A stretch of 64,000 bases of DNA, taken from assembly GCA_003584705.1 (NCBI GenBank), contig AP018536.1, positions 2,976,001 to 3,040,000 of the forward strand, in the 5' to 3' direction. The position numbers were made by a program, and so were the translations under genes. The notes under the pieces were generated by a model, which made no database searches, was not told where the DNA came from, and saw nothing but the letters and a program-made list of their open reading frames with translations. Numbering within the stretch: position 1 is the first letter of the stretch; every line of letters starts with the position of its first letter. This stretch comes from Lachnospiraceae bacterium GAM79 (lineage in GTDB: Bacteria > Bacillota > Clostridia > Lachnospirales > Lachnospiraceae). This document shows positions 54,880 to 63,256 of the stretch, in pieces.

Positions 54880-55704
54880 TTAGCAATTCTTAAAAGGCTC
54901 TTTTACCTTCTCCTTGTTCTTGTCAAGGAAGAAAGCCATACCATACTTCTGATCTTCTGTCTCGAAGCAGTCACCGAACAGCTTCTCTTCGATCACTACT
55001 GCCTGATCCATATCTGCATCCAGTCCTTCGTTAATAGCCTTCTTGCAGTTGCGGACTGCGATGGGAGCATTCTTTGCAATGGTGGCTGCCATCTTCTGTG
55101 CTGCTGCCAGCATTACTTCCTGTGCACTCTTTACCACATTGCCATCTGCATCTACTTCTGCGCTGTAAACTTCGTTTACCAGACCGATTCTGTAAGCGTC
55201 TGCTGCCTTGATATTGCGTGCGGTGTAGATCATCTGTTTTGCCATGCCTGCACCTACCAGACGAGCCAGTCTCTGGGTTCCGCCGAAGCCGGGAGTGATT
55301 CCCAGTCCTACCTCGGGCTGTCCGAAGACTGCATTGTCGGAACAGATTCTGATATCACAGCTCATGGAAATCTCACATCCGCCGCCCAGAGCAAAGCCGT
55401 TGACAGCTGCGATCACGGGAATGGGGAAGGTTTCGATTTTGCGGAACACATCGTTACCCTTCTTGCCGAATGCCTCGCCCTCTGCCTTGGTCAGGCTGCT
55501 CATCTCTCCGATATCTGCACCTGCCACGAAGGACTTACTGCCTGCACCGGTGATCACCAGACAACGAACCGTTGCCAGATCTACTGCATCCAATGTAGCG
55601 TTCAGTTCATCCAGTACCTGAGAATTCAGAGCGTTCAGTGCCTTTTCACGGTTGATGGTGATGGTTGCCACATTGCCATTCTGCTCATACAAAATGTAAT
55701 CCAT
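54880..55704 (-). CDS. crt: Crotonase (3-hydroxybutyryl-CoA dehydratase)
   Basis: 274 residues. Dehydrates 3-hydroxybutyryl-CoA to crotonyl-CoA. Oxyanion-hole segments are SFVAGADIGEM and ALGGGCEISMSCD, and the two acidic catalytic residues lie in the CE of GGGCE and the PEVGLGITPGFGGTQRL block. Slightly longer than the usual 260 residues because of an insert around VYSAEVDADGNVVKSAQE (about 198-215). Confidence 0.95.
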   Translation of the reverse strand: MDYILYEQNGNVATITINREKALNALNSQVLDELNATLDAVDLATVRCLVITGAGSKSFVAGADIGEMSSLTKAEGEAFGKKGNDVFRKIETFPIPVIAAVNGFALGGGCEISMSCDIRICSDNAVFGQPEVGLGITPGFGGTQRLARLVGAGMAKQMIYTARNIKAADAYRIGLVNEVYSAEVDADGNVVKSAQEVMLAAAQKMAATIAKNAPIAVRNCKKAINEGLDADMDQAVVIEEKLFGDCFETEDQKYGMAFFLDKNKEKVKEPFKNC

Positions 55705-55793
55705 GTTTTTACCTCATTTCACATTTCAATCAGTATTTTCAAAACCACACTAAGGCGATAGAGATTCTACCGCCCCAGCGAATTGTTATTCCA

Positions 55794-56978
55794 TTAGTCC
55801 TCGATCTTAACGATGGTGGAGCATCCCATACCACCGCCGATGCACAGAGTAGCCAGACCGGTCTTGGCACCTCTTGCCTGCATCTCATGCAACAGAGTTA
55901 CCAGAATACGGCATCCGGAAGCTCCTACGGGATGGCCCAGAGCGATAGCACCGCCGTTGGGGTTCAGCTGCTTATCTACATCGATGCCCAGTTCCTTACC
56001 AACTGCTACGGACTGTGCTGCGAATGCTTCGTTAGCCTCGATGATATCGAAGTCTTCGATCTTCATACCGGTCTTAGCCATTACCTTCTTGGTAGAAGCT
56101 ACAGGGCCGATACCCATAACCTCGGGACGAACACCAGCCAGAGCGCCTGCTACGAAAGTAGCCATAGGCTTAACGCCCAGCTCCTTAGCCTTCTCTTCGC
56201 TCATAACAACGATAGCTGCTGCACCGTCGTTGATACCGGAAGCGTTACCTGCGGTAACGAATCCACCGGGATTAATGGCACGAAGCTTAGCCAGACCTTC
56301 GATGGTAGAACCATGACGAGGGCCTTCATCGGTATCGAATACGATGGTCTCTTTTTTCTTCTTAACTTCTACGGGAACGATCTCTGCCTTGAAGGCACCG
56401 TTCTTCTGAGCTTCTTCAGCCTTTAACTGGCTCTTTAATGCGAACTCATCCAGTTCTTCACGGGTAAGTCCCCACTCTTCGCAGATGTTGTCTGCGGTCT
56501 TGATCATATGATAATCATTGAAAGCATCCCAAAGTGCATCTTTGATCATGGTATCAACCATGGTTGCGTTACCCATACGATATCCGTAACGTCCCTGAGG
56601 AATTGCGTAAGGAGCCATGGACATGTTCTCCATACCACCTGCTACTACGATATCTGCATCACCGGCCATGATCATCTGTGCTGCCTGGTTCACACAGTTC
56701 AGGCCAGAACCACATACCACGTTCATGGTAACTGCGGGAACTTCGATGGGAAGTCCGGCTTTGATAGCTGCCTGACGTGCTACGTTCTGTCCCTGGCCAG
56801 CCTGGATTACACATCCCATATATACCTGGTCAACTGCTTCGGGAGCAACGCCTGCTCTCTTCAGAGCCTCCTTGATAACGATTGCGCCCAGCTCCGGTGC
56901 AGGAGTTGTGCTTAAGGTTCCGCCCATGGTACCGATTGCGGTACGGCAAGCGCCTGCTAATACAACTTTCTTTGCCAT
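55794..56978 (-). CDS. thl: Acetyl-CoA acetyltransferase (thiolase)
   Basis: 394 residues. Condenses two acetyl-CoA to acetoacetyl-CoA, the entry to butyrate. Active Cys is in [18 protein letters not shown], catalytic His in [17 protein letters not shown] and second Cys in [17 protein letters not shown]. Start at MAKKVVLAG, since GGAGG lies 8 bp upstream. First gene of the operon, with a promoter and Rex-box-like sites in the 130 bp before it. Confidence 0.96.
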   Translation of the reverse strand: MAKKVVLAGACRTAIGTMGGTLSTTPAPELGAIVIKEALKRAGVAPEAVDQVYMGCVIQAGQGQNVARQAAIKAGLPIEVPAVTMNVVCGSGLNCVNQAAQMIMAGDADIVVAGGMENMSMAPYAIPQGRYGYRMGNATMVDTMIKDALWDAFNDYHMIKTADNICEEWGLTREELDEFALKSQLKAEEAQKNGAFKAEIVPVEVKKKKETIVFDTDEGPRHGSTIEGLAKLRAINPGGFVTAGNASGINDGAAAIVVMSEEKAKELGVKPMATFVAGALAGVRPEVMGIGPVASTKKVMAKTGMKIEDFDIIEANEAFAAQSVAVGKELGIDVDKQLNPNGGAIALGHPVGASGCRILVTLLHEMQARGAKTGLATLCIGGGMGCSTIVKIED

Positions 56979-57030
56979 TTGTTTGTCCTCCACTTTTTGT
57001 TTTCGTTTGGTTTGCTTTCTGAAATGTAGA

Positions 57031-57048
57031 TTGTTATTTTTTTATCAT
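57031..57048 (-). promoter_or_regulatory. Second Rex-box-like site in the thl leader
   Basis: TTGTTATTTTTTTATCAT matches 11 of the 14 fixed positions of TTGTTAANNNNTTAACAA. It lies just downstream of the -10 element. Confidence 0.35.
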
Positions 57049-57060
57049 TTCACTGTCCCC

Positions 57061-57089
57061 ATTTTAACATAGCGAAATCTGTTTTGCAA
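57061..57089 (-). promoter_or_regulatory. Promoter of the butyryl-CoA operon
   Basis: On the minus strand TTGCAA (57089-57084), 17-bp spacer, TAAAAT (57066-57061), about 80 bp before thl. Confidence 0.6.
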
Positions 57090-57094
57090 TGCTT

Positions 57095-57112
57095 TTGTCA
57101 AAAAAATAACAA
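57095..57112 (-). promoter_or_regulatory. Rex-box-like operator upstream of thl
   Basis: TTGTCAAAAAAATAACAA matches 12 of the 14 fixed positions of the Rex operator TTGTTAANNNNTTAACAA, directly upstream of the -35 element. Rex is the NADH-sensing repressor known to control butyryl-CoA genes in other clostridia. The rex gene is not in this window. Confidence 0.5.
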
Positions 57113-57136
57113 AATAACAAATGAAATTTTTAGAAA

Positions 57137-58177
57137 TCAGAATTCCCGGATTTTTGTAGTGCGGATCCACTCTCTTGTTCCCTCGACTTTCTGCACTTCC
57201 TGCGTGTGTTTTGCCAGAAAACAGGTCAGCGGATAGACATCGATCCAGATCTCGTTGTCACTCTCTTTCTGTTCTTCATCAAAGACCAGTTCCAATCCCC
57301 AGTGCAGATGGGTTACTTCTATATTATTTACATTTTCTGTGGTACTGTAACCGGTATGTCCCATATAACCGATCACATCCCCCGCCGTCACCTCGCTGCC
57401 TTCTTCCAGTCCTTCCGCATAGGGGTAGTTCTGCCGCAGATGTGCATAGTAATAGTAGCGCTTATTATCAAAGCTGCGGATACCAATGCGCCAGCCGCCG
57501 TACTGGTTCCAGCCCAGGGCTTCCACAGTGCCGGACTCGACAGCAATGATAGGTACACCGACGAGCCCCATCATGTCATGGCCCAGATGCCTTCGTTTAT
57601 ATCCGTAGCTTCTTCCCGCCCCGAAATCATCATAATGAGTATAATCAAATCCTCTCGCAATGGGGCAATAACCTTTTAATCCGTATTTTTTCTGCCAGGT
57701 GCTCTGTCCGTCTTCTCCGATCACCTCTGCCTCGTATTCTCCCACCAGTCCTCCCAGCGCCGCGCTGTAAGCTTCCAGATAATACGGATAGTATTTCATA
57801 TCTTTTGTGAGAGTTTCCATCTCTGCCTCTCCCTCCGCCAGCTTCTCCGCCGTCTCGTTCAGGATCTTCAGCGCCTTTTTGTCAAATTCCCCTCCGGTTC
57901 TGGCTGCGGTATATGCAAGCAGCGGGATCCACTCCACATGATGTTCCGTGTCAAACGTATCCACATCCCAGTCATATGCCTGGCAGAGTGCTTCATAGGA
58001 TACGGTAAAGTCCACCCATTTGATATAATCCTTTCCCGCAGCCGAGGTTGCGGTGACCACCGCCTGTTCCATGCTTTCTGTCCGTCCTGTCTCCCGGAGC
58101 AGAAATGCTCCCATCATTATAAATAGAAGCATCACCTCTGCCCGGATCCATGCCCGCATTCTCTTTTCTCTGTCCAT
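57137..58177 (-). CDS. M23-family metallopeptidase, membrane-anchored
   Basis: 346 residues. One N-terminal helix (about 12-28) anchors it outside the membrane, followed by a helical region of about 170 residues and an M23/LytM domain. Zinc ligands appear as H and D in RRHLGHDMMGLVG and as HLHW near the end; the catalytic His is in YYYAHLRQNYP. It should cut cell-wall or spore peptidoglycan cross-links. Start at MDREKRMR, with AGGACAGGG upstream. Its stop abuts the thl promoter region. Confidence 0.85.
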   Translation of the reverse strand: MDREKRMRAWIRAEVMLLFIMMGAFLLRETGRTESMEQAVVTATSAAGKDYIKWVDFTVSYEALCQAYDWDVDTFDTEHHVEWIPLLAYTAARTGGEFDKKALKILNETAEKLAEGEAEMETLTKDMKYYPYYLEAYSAALGGLVGEYEAEVIGEDGQSTWQKKYGLKGYCPIARGFDYTHYDDFGAGRSYGYKRRHLGHDMMGLVGVPIIAVESGTVEALGWNQYGGWRIGIRSFDNKRYYYYAHLRQNYPYAEGLEEGSEVTAGDVIGYMGHTGYSTTENVNNIEVTHLHWGLELVFDEEQKESDNEIWIDVYPLTCFLAKHTQEVQKVEGTREWIRTTKIREF

Positions 58178-58281
58178 TCCCTGTCCTGCTCTCAGTTCCT
58201 CCTTACAGGTTATGTTTCTGATTTTTCCGGTATTCAGGCAATTCGAAAATCTCCGGGGCATATCATTTCCCATACAACAAA

Positions 58282-58310
58282 ACAGCCTGCCGGAAACTCC
58301 GGCAGGCTGT
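58282..58310 (-). terminator. Terminator of hpf
   Basis: Perfect 13-bp stem ACAGCCTGCCGGA / TCCGGCAGGCTGT with a 3-nt loop, followed on the minus strand by TTTTG. 32 bp after the hpf stop. Confidence 0.88.
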
Positions 58311-58342
58311 AAATTTGTCTTTATTTAATTTTCTGTCCGGTT

Positions 58343-58870
58343 TTATACTTCCGGCTCGATCAGTCCGTAGGTATCGCCCTTTCTCTTGTACACTACATTT
58401 ACCTGATCTGTCTCTGCGTTGCAGAATACGAAGAAGTTGTGTCCCAACAGTTCCATCTGAATGCAGGCATCCTCGGGATACATGGGCTTGATATCGAACT
58501 TCTTGGTACGAACGATCTTGATCTCGTCATCGTCTGTGTAATCATTCTCTACATAGGCTTTGCTGAAAGAAGCTGCCGCCTGCTGTTTGTCAACGATCTT
58601 GTTCTTATATTTTTTCAACTGTCTCTCAATGATCTCTTCCACCAGATCAATGGATACATACATATCGTTGCTTACCTGCTCCGAACGGATAATGCTTCCC
58701 TTTACCGGAATGGTCACCTCAATTTTCTGACGTTCTTTTTCAACGCTTAATGTTACATGTACTTCTGTGTCGGGATTGAAATACTTGTCCAGCTTGCCGA
58801 TCTTTTCCTCCACTGCTGCTCTTAATCCTGGTGTAACTTCGATGTTTCTGCCAACAATAATAAACTTCAT
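58343..58870 (-). CDS. hpf: Ribosome hibernation promoting factor, long form
   Basis: 175 residues. N-terminal RaiA/HPF domain (about 1-95: MKFIIVGRNIEVTPGLRAAVEEKIGKLDKYF) that occupies the decoding site, a linker, and the C-terminal dimerisation domain (about 118-175: IVRTKKFDIKPMYPEDACIQMELLGHNFFVFCNAETDQVNVVYKR) that joins two 70S into 100S. Start at MKFI with GGAAGGGAT upstream; earlier ATG codons lack spacing. Confidence 0.95.
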   Translation of the reverse strand: MKFIIVGRNIEVTPGLRAAVEEKIGKLDKYFNPDTEVHVTLSVEKERQKIEVTIPVKGSIIRSEQVSNDMYVSIDLVEEIIERQLKKYKNKIVDKQQAAASFSKAYVENDYTDDDEIKIVRTKKFDIKPMYPEDACIQMELLGHNFFVFCNAETDQVNVVYKRKGDTYGLIEPEV

Positions 58871-59456
58871 GCTGATCATCCCTTCCAAGTATTTATTTAC
58901 AAGGTTTTATGTAGCATCCCTTGTATTTATTGTATAGTCATTATAGCACAATAGCACAGCTTTTTGCAACAATTTAAGAAGTTTTTTACTTGTTTTTGAC
59001 ATTCTGTATGTCAACCCTAAAATCGACAAATCCTGTCATTTTACTATTTTTATTACATGTTCACAAAACATTTGTTCCTGTTTTTTCGTAAATTTATCCC
59101 CCTTGCAGTGCCGGTTTTTCTGTGGATAATGTGTATAACTTGGTGTATAAGTAACTTTTATCCTATTTTCTGGCATTTTGGATGTGGATAACTTATTTTG
59201 TATTTAAATTTCTTTTCTGTCGTTTTTACGTTCGTGTCACTTTTTTTGTATACTTTGTATAGTTCCGTTTTGTCAATCCCCATTTCATCGCGTAACAATA
59301 TTTTGACAAATTGCACAATTCGTTATACAACTTATAGTTTTTTGCCTTATCGGCACTTAAGTTCCACTGTCCCCACAGCATCCTGTCCACATGGAAAATA
59401 AACCGACCACATGACACGGTGCAATCGAGTAGTCTCGCTCATCGTATACACAAAAA
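58871..59456. other. Gene-free AT-rich region between hpf and the NlpC gene
   Basis: About 585 bp without a credible gene. It includes the hpf promoter zone, the DnaA-box cluster at 59121-59191 and otherwise A/T-rich sequence. Confidence 0.6.
59121..59191. other. DnaA-box cluster
   Basis: Two perfect TGTGGATAA sites (59121-59129, 59183-59191), a one-mismatch TGTGTATAA abutting the first (59130-59138) and a weaker GGTGTATAA (59142-59150), in AT-rich DNA. No dnaA or dnaN is nearby. Confidence 0.45.
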
Positions 59457-59480
59457 GCACTGTGTGTTTCCACACAGTGC
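59457..59480 (-). terminator. Terminator of the NlpC/P60 gene
   Basis: Perfect 10-bp stem GCACTGTGTG / CACACAGTGC with a 4-nt loop, followed on the minus strand by TTTTTG, 21 bp after the stop. Confidence 0.88.
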
Positions 59481-59501
59481 CTTGTACTTTCTGTTATATA
59501 A

Positions 59502-60692
59502 TCAGAAGATCCGTCGAACTGCCAGTACCTTCTTGTAATCCGCATTAGATACGATGATACCGGTCTTGGCGGTAGATGCATGAACGATCTGGCCGTTACC
59601 GATATACAGTGCCACATGGCCGGAGTAACAGATCAGGTCCCCTGCCTGTGCATTGGCAAGTCCGTCAACCGCGGAACCCTGGCTGCGGTCTGCAGAAGAG
59701 GAATGAGGCAGACTTACACCGAAGTTAGCATATACACTCATTACAAATCCGGAACAGTCGGTGCCGTTGGTCAGGCTGGATCCGCCGTATACATAAGGGT
59801 TACCAACGAACTGTAATGCATAGTCGGCAACTGCGGTACCCATCTCGCTGTCTCCGCTGGCCGCATAAGTAACTGCGGGAGCGCTGCTGGAAGAGCCAGA
59901 ACTCTTGCTGCTTGTGGCTGCCTTGGCTGCCGCTGCGGCACGTGCTCTTTCTCTCTCTTCTTTCTCCTTTGCCAGACGCTTTGCTTCTTCCTCTTTGGAT
60001 TCTGCTTCTACGAATTCCGTATGCAGGGAAACAAATTCTGTAGAGACCCATCCAAGACCTTCCTCGGTATCTACCTGTACCCAGCCATCGGTCTCATCGG
60101 ATACTACCAGATCGTCCTCCAGAGGAACCAGACCCAGCACCGATGCTTCCAGCGAAGGCTCGGTACGAACTTTCAATGTGGTGGTGTTAACGGTTGCCAG
60201 TCGGGTTCCTACCTTCTTGGCAAGTTCTACTGCTTCGTCGCCGGTCACACAGTACTCGGCTTTTACATAACCGGTTACGGAACCGGAAGAAATCTGATAC
60301 CAGCCGTTCTCTTCGGAAATGAAGAGACCAACAGAATCGTCATACAATTTACCGACGATCTCACCTTCCTCACTGGGCAGGCTTCTTACATTTACATAAT
60401 CATTCACCTGTGCGATTACCAGATTCTTGAAGGACTCCTCCTCGGATGCTTCCGGGGTGGTATCCATCTGATCGTCACGGATCACAGTCTCAATAATACT
60501 TTCAATCTGTTTCGTGCTGTTGGTACCTGTGGAAAGGCTCTCCAGCTTGTTGCCCTTTGCCAGGGTCAGCTCGATACCGCCGCTGGGCAGTACAGATGAA
60601 GATGCTGCTGCATTTGCAGTGATATTCATTCCGGAAAAAGCCATAACCGCTGCCATGGTGCAAACGGTAATTTTTACAGATTTACGAACCAT
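59502..60692 (-). CDS. Secreted NlpC/P60 peptidoglycan endopeptidase with SH3 domains
   Basis: 396 residues. A signal peptide (about 1-28, ending SGMNITANAA) precedes two SH3b-type wall-binding domains (about 90-145 and 150-220), an Ala/Lys/Glu-rich coiled coil (about 228-255), a Ser-rich linker and the NlpC/P60 domain. Catalytic Cys313 is in NGTDCSGFV, His359 in SGHVALYIG and His371 in IVHAS. It cuts stem peptides of peptidoglycan. Start fixed by AGGAGG 6 bp before the ATG. A strong promoter and a WalR-box-like site lie upstream. Confidence 0.93.
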   Translation of the reverse strand: MVRKSVKITVCTMAAVMAFSGMNITANAAASSSVLPSGGIELTLAKGNKLESLSTGTNSTKQIESIIETVIRDDQMDTTPEASEEESFKNLVIAQVNDYVNVRSLPSEEGEIVGKLYDDSVGLFISEENGWYQISSGSVTGYVKAEYCVTGDEAVELAKKVGTRLATVNTTTLKVRTEPSLEASVLGLVPLEDDLVVSDETDGWVQVDTEEGLGWVSTEFVSLHTEFVEAESKEEEAKRLAKEKEERERARAAAAAKAATSSKSSGSSSSAPAVTYAASGDSEMGTAVADYALQFVGNPYVYGGSSLTNGTDCSGFVMSVYANFGVSLPHSSSADRSQGSAVDGLANAQAGDLICYSGHVALYIGNGQIVHASTAKTGIIVSNADYKKVLAVRRIF

Positions 60693-60760
60693 TCTATCCT
60701 CCTGAAACTCTTGGAGCTGTCTCAATTTCTTAACTTATTTCTTTACATTTTCAAATCATT

Positions 60761-60777
60761 TGTTACGAATTTGTTAC
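60761..60777. promoter_or_regulatory. WalR-box-like direct repeat
   Basis: TGTTAC-N5-TGTTAC matches the published WalR consensus TGTWAH-N5-TGTWAH. It lies between the -10 and the NlpC start, in the leader. WalR controls peptidoglycan hydrolases in Firmicutes; the regulator is not in this window. Confidence 0.45.
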
Positions 60778-60788
60778 ATCTGTTAACA

Positions 60789-60817
60789 AATATATCACGC
60801 GAACTTTCATTTGTCAA
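60789..60817 (-). promoter_or_regulatory. Promoter of the NlpC/P60 gene
   Basis: On the minus strand TTGACA (60817-60812), 17-bp spacer, TATATT (60794-60789). TTGTCAA repeats twice more just upstream. Confidence 0.75.
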
Positions 60818-60885
60818 TATAGTGAATTAATTGTCAATATTGTCAAAAGTTCCCATTTCATGCGGGTTTGCGGTGTTTTTACATA

Positions 60886-60914
60886 AAAAGAGCCACCATC
60901 CAGGTGACTCTTTT
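60886..60914 (-). terminator. Terminator of trxB
   Basis: AAAAGAGCCACC / GGTGACTCTTTT stem with a 5-nt loop, ending in T residues on the minus strand. Confidence 0.85.
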
Positions 60915-60976
60915 CTTTAAATATTCTTCGGTTTTCTTCCGAATTTCTTAATGAATCTATTACTAATCTGTGTCTG

Positions 60977-61891
60977 TTAACGAAAACGGTTGCAGTAATT
61001 TCCTGCGCTGACTGCTGCATTGGCACCGTCTGCCACCGCTGTTACGACCTGGCGCAGAGGTTTCTTACGGATATCTCCGGCCACATAAATGCCGGGACGG
61101 CCGGTCTCTCCGGTCTCATCCGCAGGGATATAACCGTCTTCCCCGACTGCTACCAGTTCCCGCAGCAGTTCCGTGTTGGGATGGATGCCTACAGCGATAA
61201 AGATGCCTGCTGCCTCCAGATCTTTTTCCGCTTCTGTCTTCACATTTTTGATACGCAGCTTTTCCACCATGTCCTCGCCACAGATCTCTGTAACCACATG
61301 GTCATAGAGAATCTCCACATTAGGGAGACTCTTTAATTCCTCCTGCAATACCATAGCTCCCCGCAGACTATCTCTTCTGTGGATCAGATACACCTTTTCG
61401 CAGGTTCTTGCCAGATAGATGGCATCTTCCAGTGCCACGTCACCGCCGCCGACCACAGCCACCGTTCTGCCCCGGAAAAAGGCACCGTCACAGGTAGCAC
61501 AGTAGGATACCCCCATGCCGTTCAATTCTTCCTCGCCGGGCACTCCTAATCTGGCATGTTCCGCACCGGTGGCAAAGATCACCGTACGGGTCTCCAGTTC
61601 CTGGTTGCCCGCATAGACGCATTTGTAATCGCCTCGTTCTTCCACACTGTGTACCGTAGCCTCCAGGAACTCCGCTCCCAGTTTCTCTGCATGCTGCCGG
61701 AACGTCATTCCCATATCGAATCCACTGATGCCGGGAAGTCCCAGATAGTTATCCACCTCATAGGTATTGAGGATCTGACCGCCGCTCATGGGCTTTTCTT
61801 CTATAATAAGTAGATTCAGTCCCGCTCTCTTACCATAGACTGCAGCTGACAGCCCTGCGGGACCGGAACCGATAATGATCAAATCATACAT
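60977..61891 (-). CDS. trxB: Thioredoxin reductase
   Basis: 304-residue FAD enzyme. FAD motif IIGSGPAGLSAAVYGKRAGL (6-25), redox pair C131/C134 in YCATCDGAFF, NADPH loop VAVVGGGDVALEDA, and C-terminal FAD motif GIYVAGDIRKKPLRQVVTAVADGANAA. Start at MYDLIII with AAAGGAGAG upstream; the frame stays open further but without RBS. Divergent from the SDR gene over a shared promoter region. No thioredoxin gene is adjacent. Confidence 0.94.
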   Translation of the reverse strand: MYDLIIIGSGPAGLSAAVYGKRAGLNLLIIEEKPMSGGQILNTYEVDNYLGLPGISGFDMGMTFRQHAEKLGAEFLEATVHSVEERGDYKCVYAGNQELETRTVIFATGAEHARLGVPGEEELNGMGVSYCATCDGAFFRGRTVAVVGGGDVALEDAIYLARTCEKVYLIHRRDSLRGAMVLQEELKSLPNVEILYDHVVTEICGEDMVEKLRIKNVKTEAEKDLEAAGIFIAVGIHPNTELLRELVAVGEDGYIPADETGETGRPGIYVAGDIRKKPLRQVVTAVADGANAAVSAGNYCNRFR

Positions 61892-61913
61892 AATTTTTAC
61901 TCTCCTTTTGTCC

Positions 61914-61960
61914 AGTGTAGCAGTTCCCCTATGGAAAAGCAAGTCCATCTGTGCTACACT
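61914..61960. promoter_or_regulatory. Symmetrical divergent promoter region
   Basis: AGTGTAGCA (61914-61922) and TGCTACACT (61952-61960) form a 9-bp inverted repeat. Each contains a TACACT -10 pointing outward, with plausible -35 boxes (TTGCTT for trxB, TGGAAA for the reductase gene) between them that almost touch. Confidence 0.5.
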
Positions 61961-62035
61961 CGTTTTACAGGTTTTTAGCATTCGGCACTGTTTTATCTCC
62001 AAAGGGTGCCGTAGAATTCAGAAAGGATACTTTAC

Positions 62036-62770
62036 ATGAATACAATAAAGAACGCACCGTTGGCTCTTGTCACCGGTGCCTCCCGCGGCATCGGTAAGGC
62101 CATCGCAGAAGCCCTGGCCGAAGCCGGCTACCATCTGATCCTCACCTGTAGCCATACCTTGCCGGACCTTCAGGAAGTGGCTGCCTGTTTAGAAGAAAAA
62201 TATGGCATCACCTGCACCGCCATGGCTGCGGACGCATCGGAACCCGCTGCCATCGAAAAAGTTTTTGCCTCCCTGGACCATCTGGATGTACTGGTCAACA
62301 ACGCCGGAATCTCTTACATTGGTCTGCTCACGGATATGAGTGTCGAAGAATGGCAGCATGTCCTGAATACGAACCTGAGCTCCTGCTTCTACACCAGCCG
62401 TCTGGCAGTGCCTCTGATGCTGCTGAAGCACAGCGGACGCATTATCAATATTTCCTCCGTCTGGGGAAATGTGGGAGCTTCCATGGAAGTGGCTTACTCC
62501 GCCTCCAAGGGTGGTGTGAACAGCTTCACCAAAGCACTGGCCAAGGAGCTGGCTCCCAGTAATATCCAGGTCAACGCCATCTCCTGCGGTGTTATTGATA
62601 CTGCCATGAACCACTGCTTCTCCCCCGAGGAAATGAACGCCCTCCGGGAAGAGATTCCCGCCGACCGTCTGGGCCAGCCGGAGGAAGTCGCAAAACTTGT
62701 CCTCCAGCTCATCCAGGCGCCAACCTATCTCACCGGACAGATCCTTACTCTTGACGGAGGCTGGCAATAA
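62036..62770 (+). CDS. SDR reductase, EF-P 5-aminopentanone reductase type (YmfI-like)
   Basis: 244-residue short-chain dehydrogenase. TGASRGIG (13-20), NNAG (88-91), Ser140/141, Tyr154 and Lys158 (YSASKGG) form the classical catalytic set. The stretch VNNAGISYIGLLTDMSVEEWQHVLNTNLSSCF and NISSVWGNVGAS...SFTKALAKELAPSNIQVNAISCGVIDT resembles the YmfI-like reductases that finish EF-P modification more than FabG. efp is not nearby, so FabG-like activity remains possible. Confidence 0.8.
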   Translation: MNTIKNAPLALVTGASRGIGKAIAEALAEAGYHLILTCSHTLPDLQEVAACLEEKYGITCTAMAADASEPAAIEKVFASLDHLDVLVNNAGISYIGLLTDMSVEEWQHVLNTNLSSCFYTSRLAVPLMLLKHSGRIINISSVWGNVGASMEVAYSASKGGVNSFTKALAKELAPSNIQVNAISCGVIDTAMNHCFSPEEMNALREEIPADRLGQPEEVAKLVLQLIQAPTYLTGQILTLDGGWQ

Positions 62771-62999
62771 CACTCTCCGCCGATTCTCCCGGTACCAGTG
62801 ATGCCACGATCCGCTCCATCTCTTCTTTGGATCCAGCATCCCGGCACCGGAGGATCAGATGTTCCTTCTCCGTCTCTGTCAGTGCCGCATAGCCTTGCAT
62901 GGCCTGTTCATTCATCGCCAGCGCCACGCCGAATCCTACCGGCAGTTCATTCAAGGGAAACGCTTCTGTTCCGCCGCTTCCCCCAGTCAATCCATCCAT
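62745..62999 (-). CDS. Small conserved protein of unknown function
   Basis: 84 residues, mostly helical: FPLNELPVGFGVALAMNEQAMQGYAALTETEKEHLILRCRDAGSKEEMERIVASL. The pattern LPxGFGxALAxNxxAM followed by EKxxLI is one I recognise as recurring in small Clostridia proteins of unknown role. AAAGGAG is 7 bp before the ATG, supporting expression. Its 3' end overlaps the convergent reductase gene by 26 bp. Confidence 0.65.
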   Translation of the reverse strand: MDGLTGGSGGTEAFPLNELPVGFGVALAMNEQAMQGYAALTETEKEHLILRCRDAGSKEEMERIVASLVPGESAESVIASLRQE

Positions 63000-63070
63000 T
63001 GCAAACTCCTTTCCCGCGTTCTGCGAAGATGCCTCATTTTACAGGCATCCTGTTTTTACATAACAATCGT

Positions 63071-63116
63071 GCACTTGATCGATAACATAATTTTGCATAT
63101 GTTATCGATCAAGTGC
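63071..63116. repeat. Perfect 19-bp inverted repeat
   Basis: Arms 63071-63089 (GCACTTGATCGATAACATA) and 63098-63116 are exact complements around an 8-nt loop. No T-run follows on either strand, so it is not a standard terminator. A second, shorter stem (63181-63191 with 63214-63225) follows. Confidence 0.7.
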
Positions 63117-63256
63117 TACTGTTTAGTCTGTGCAGGAGGAATCTGCGATATACAAAACGAAAACTCGCTCTTTGTAAATGGAAATCTCACGAATAACGGT
63201 ATTCTCCGCCATCCGTGAGATTTTCAGTTTGGTTTCTGTCTGTCAGGTACCCAACA

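Noticed and set aside
59121..59191. Chromosomal origin of replication
   Set aside because: Only two perfect boxes, and no dnaA, dnaN, rpmH or similar genes nearby; kept only as a DnaA-box cluster.
59226..59417. Small minus-strand ORF of 63 codons between hpf and the NlpC gene
   Set aside because: No RBS, low-complexity AT-rich codons and no recognisable pattern.
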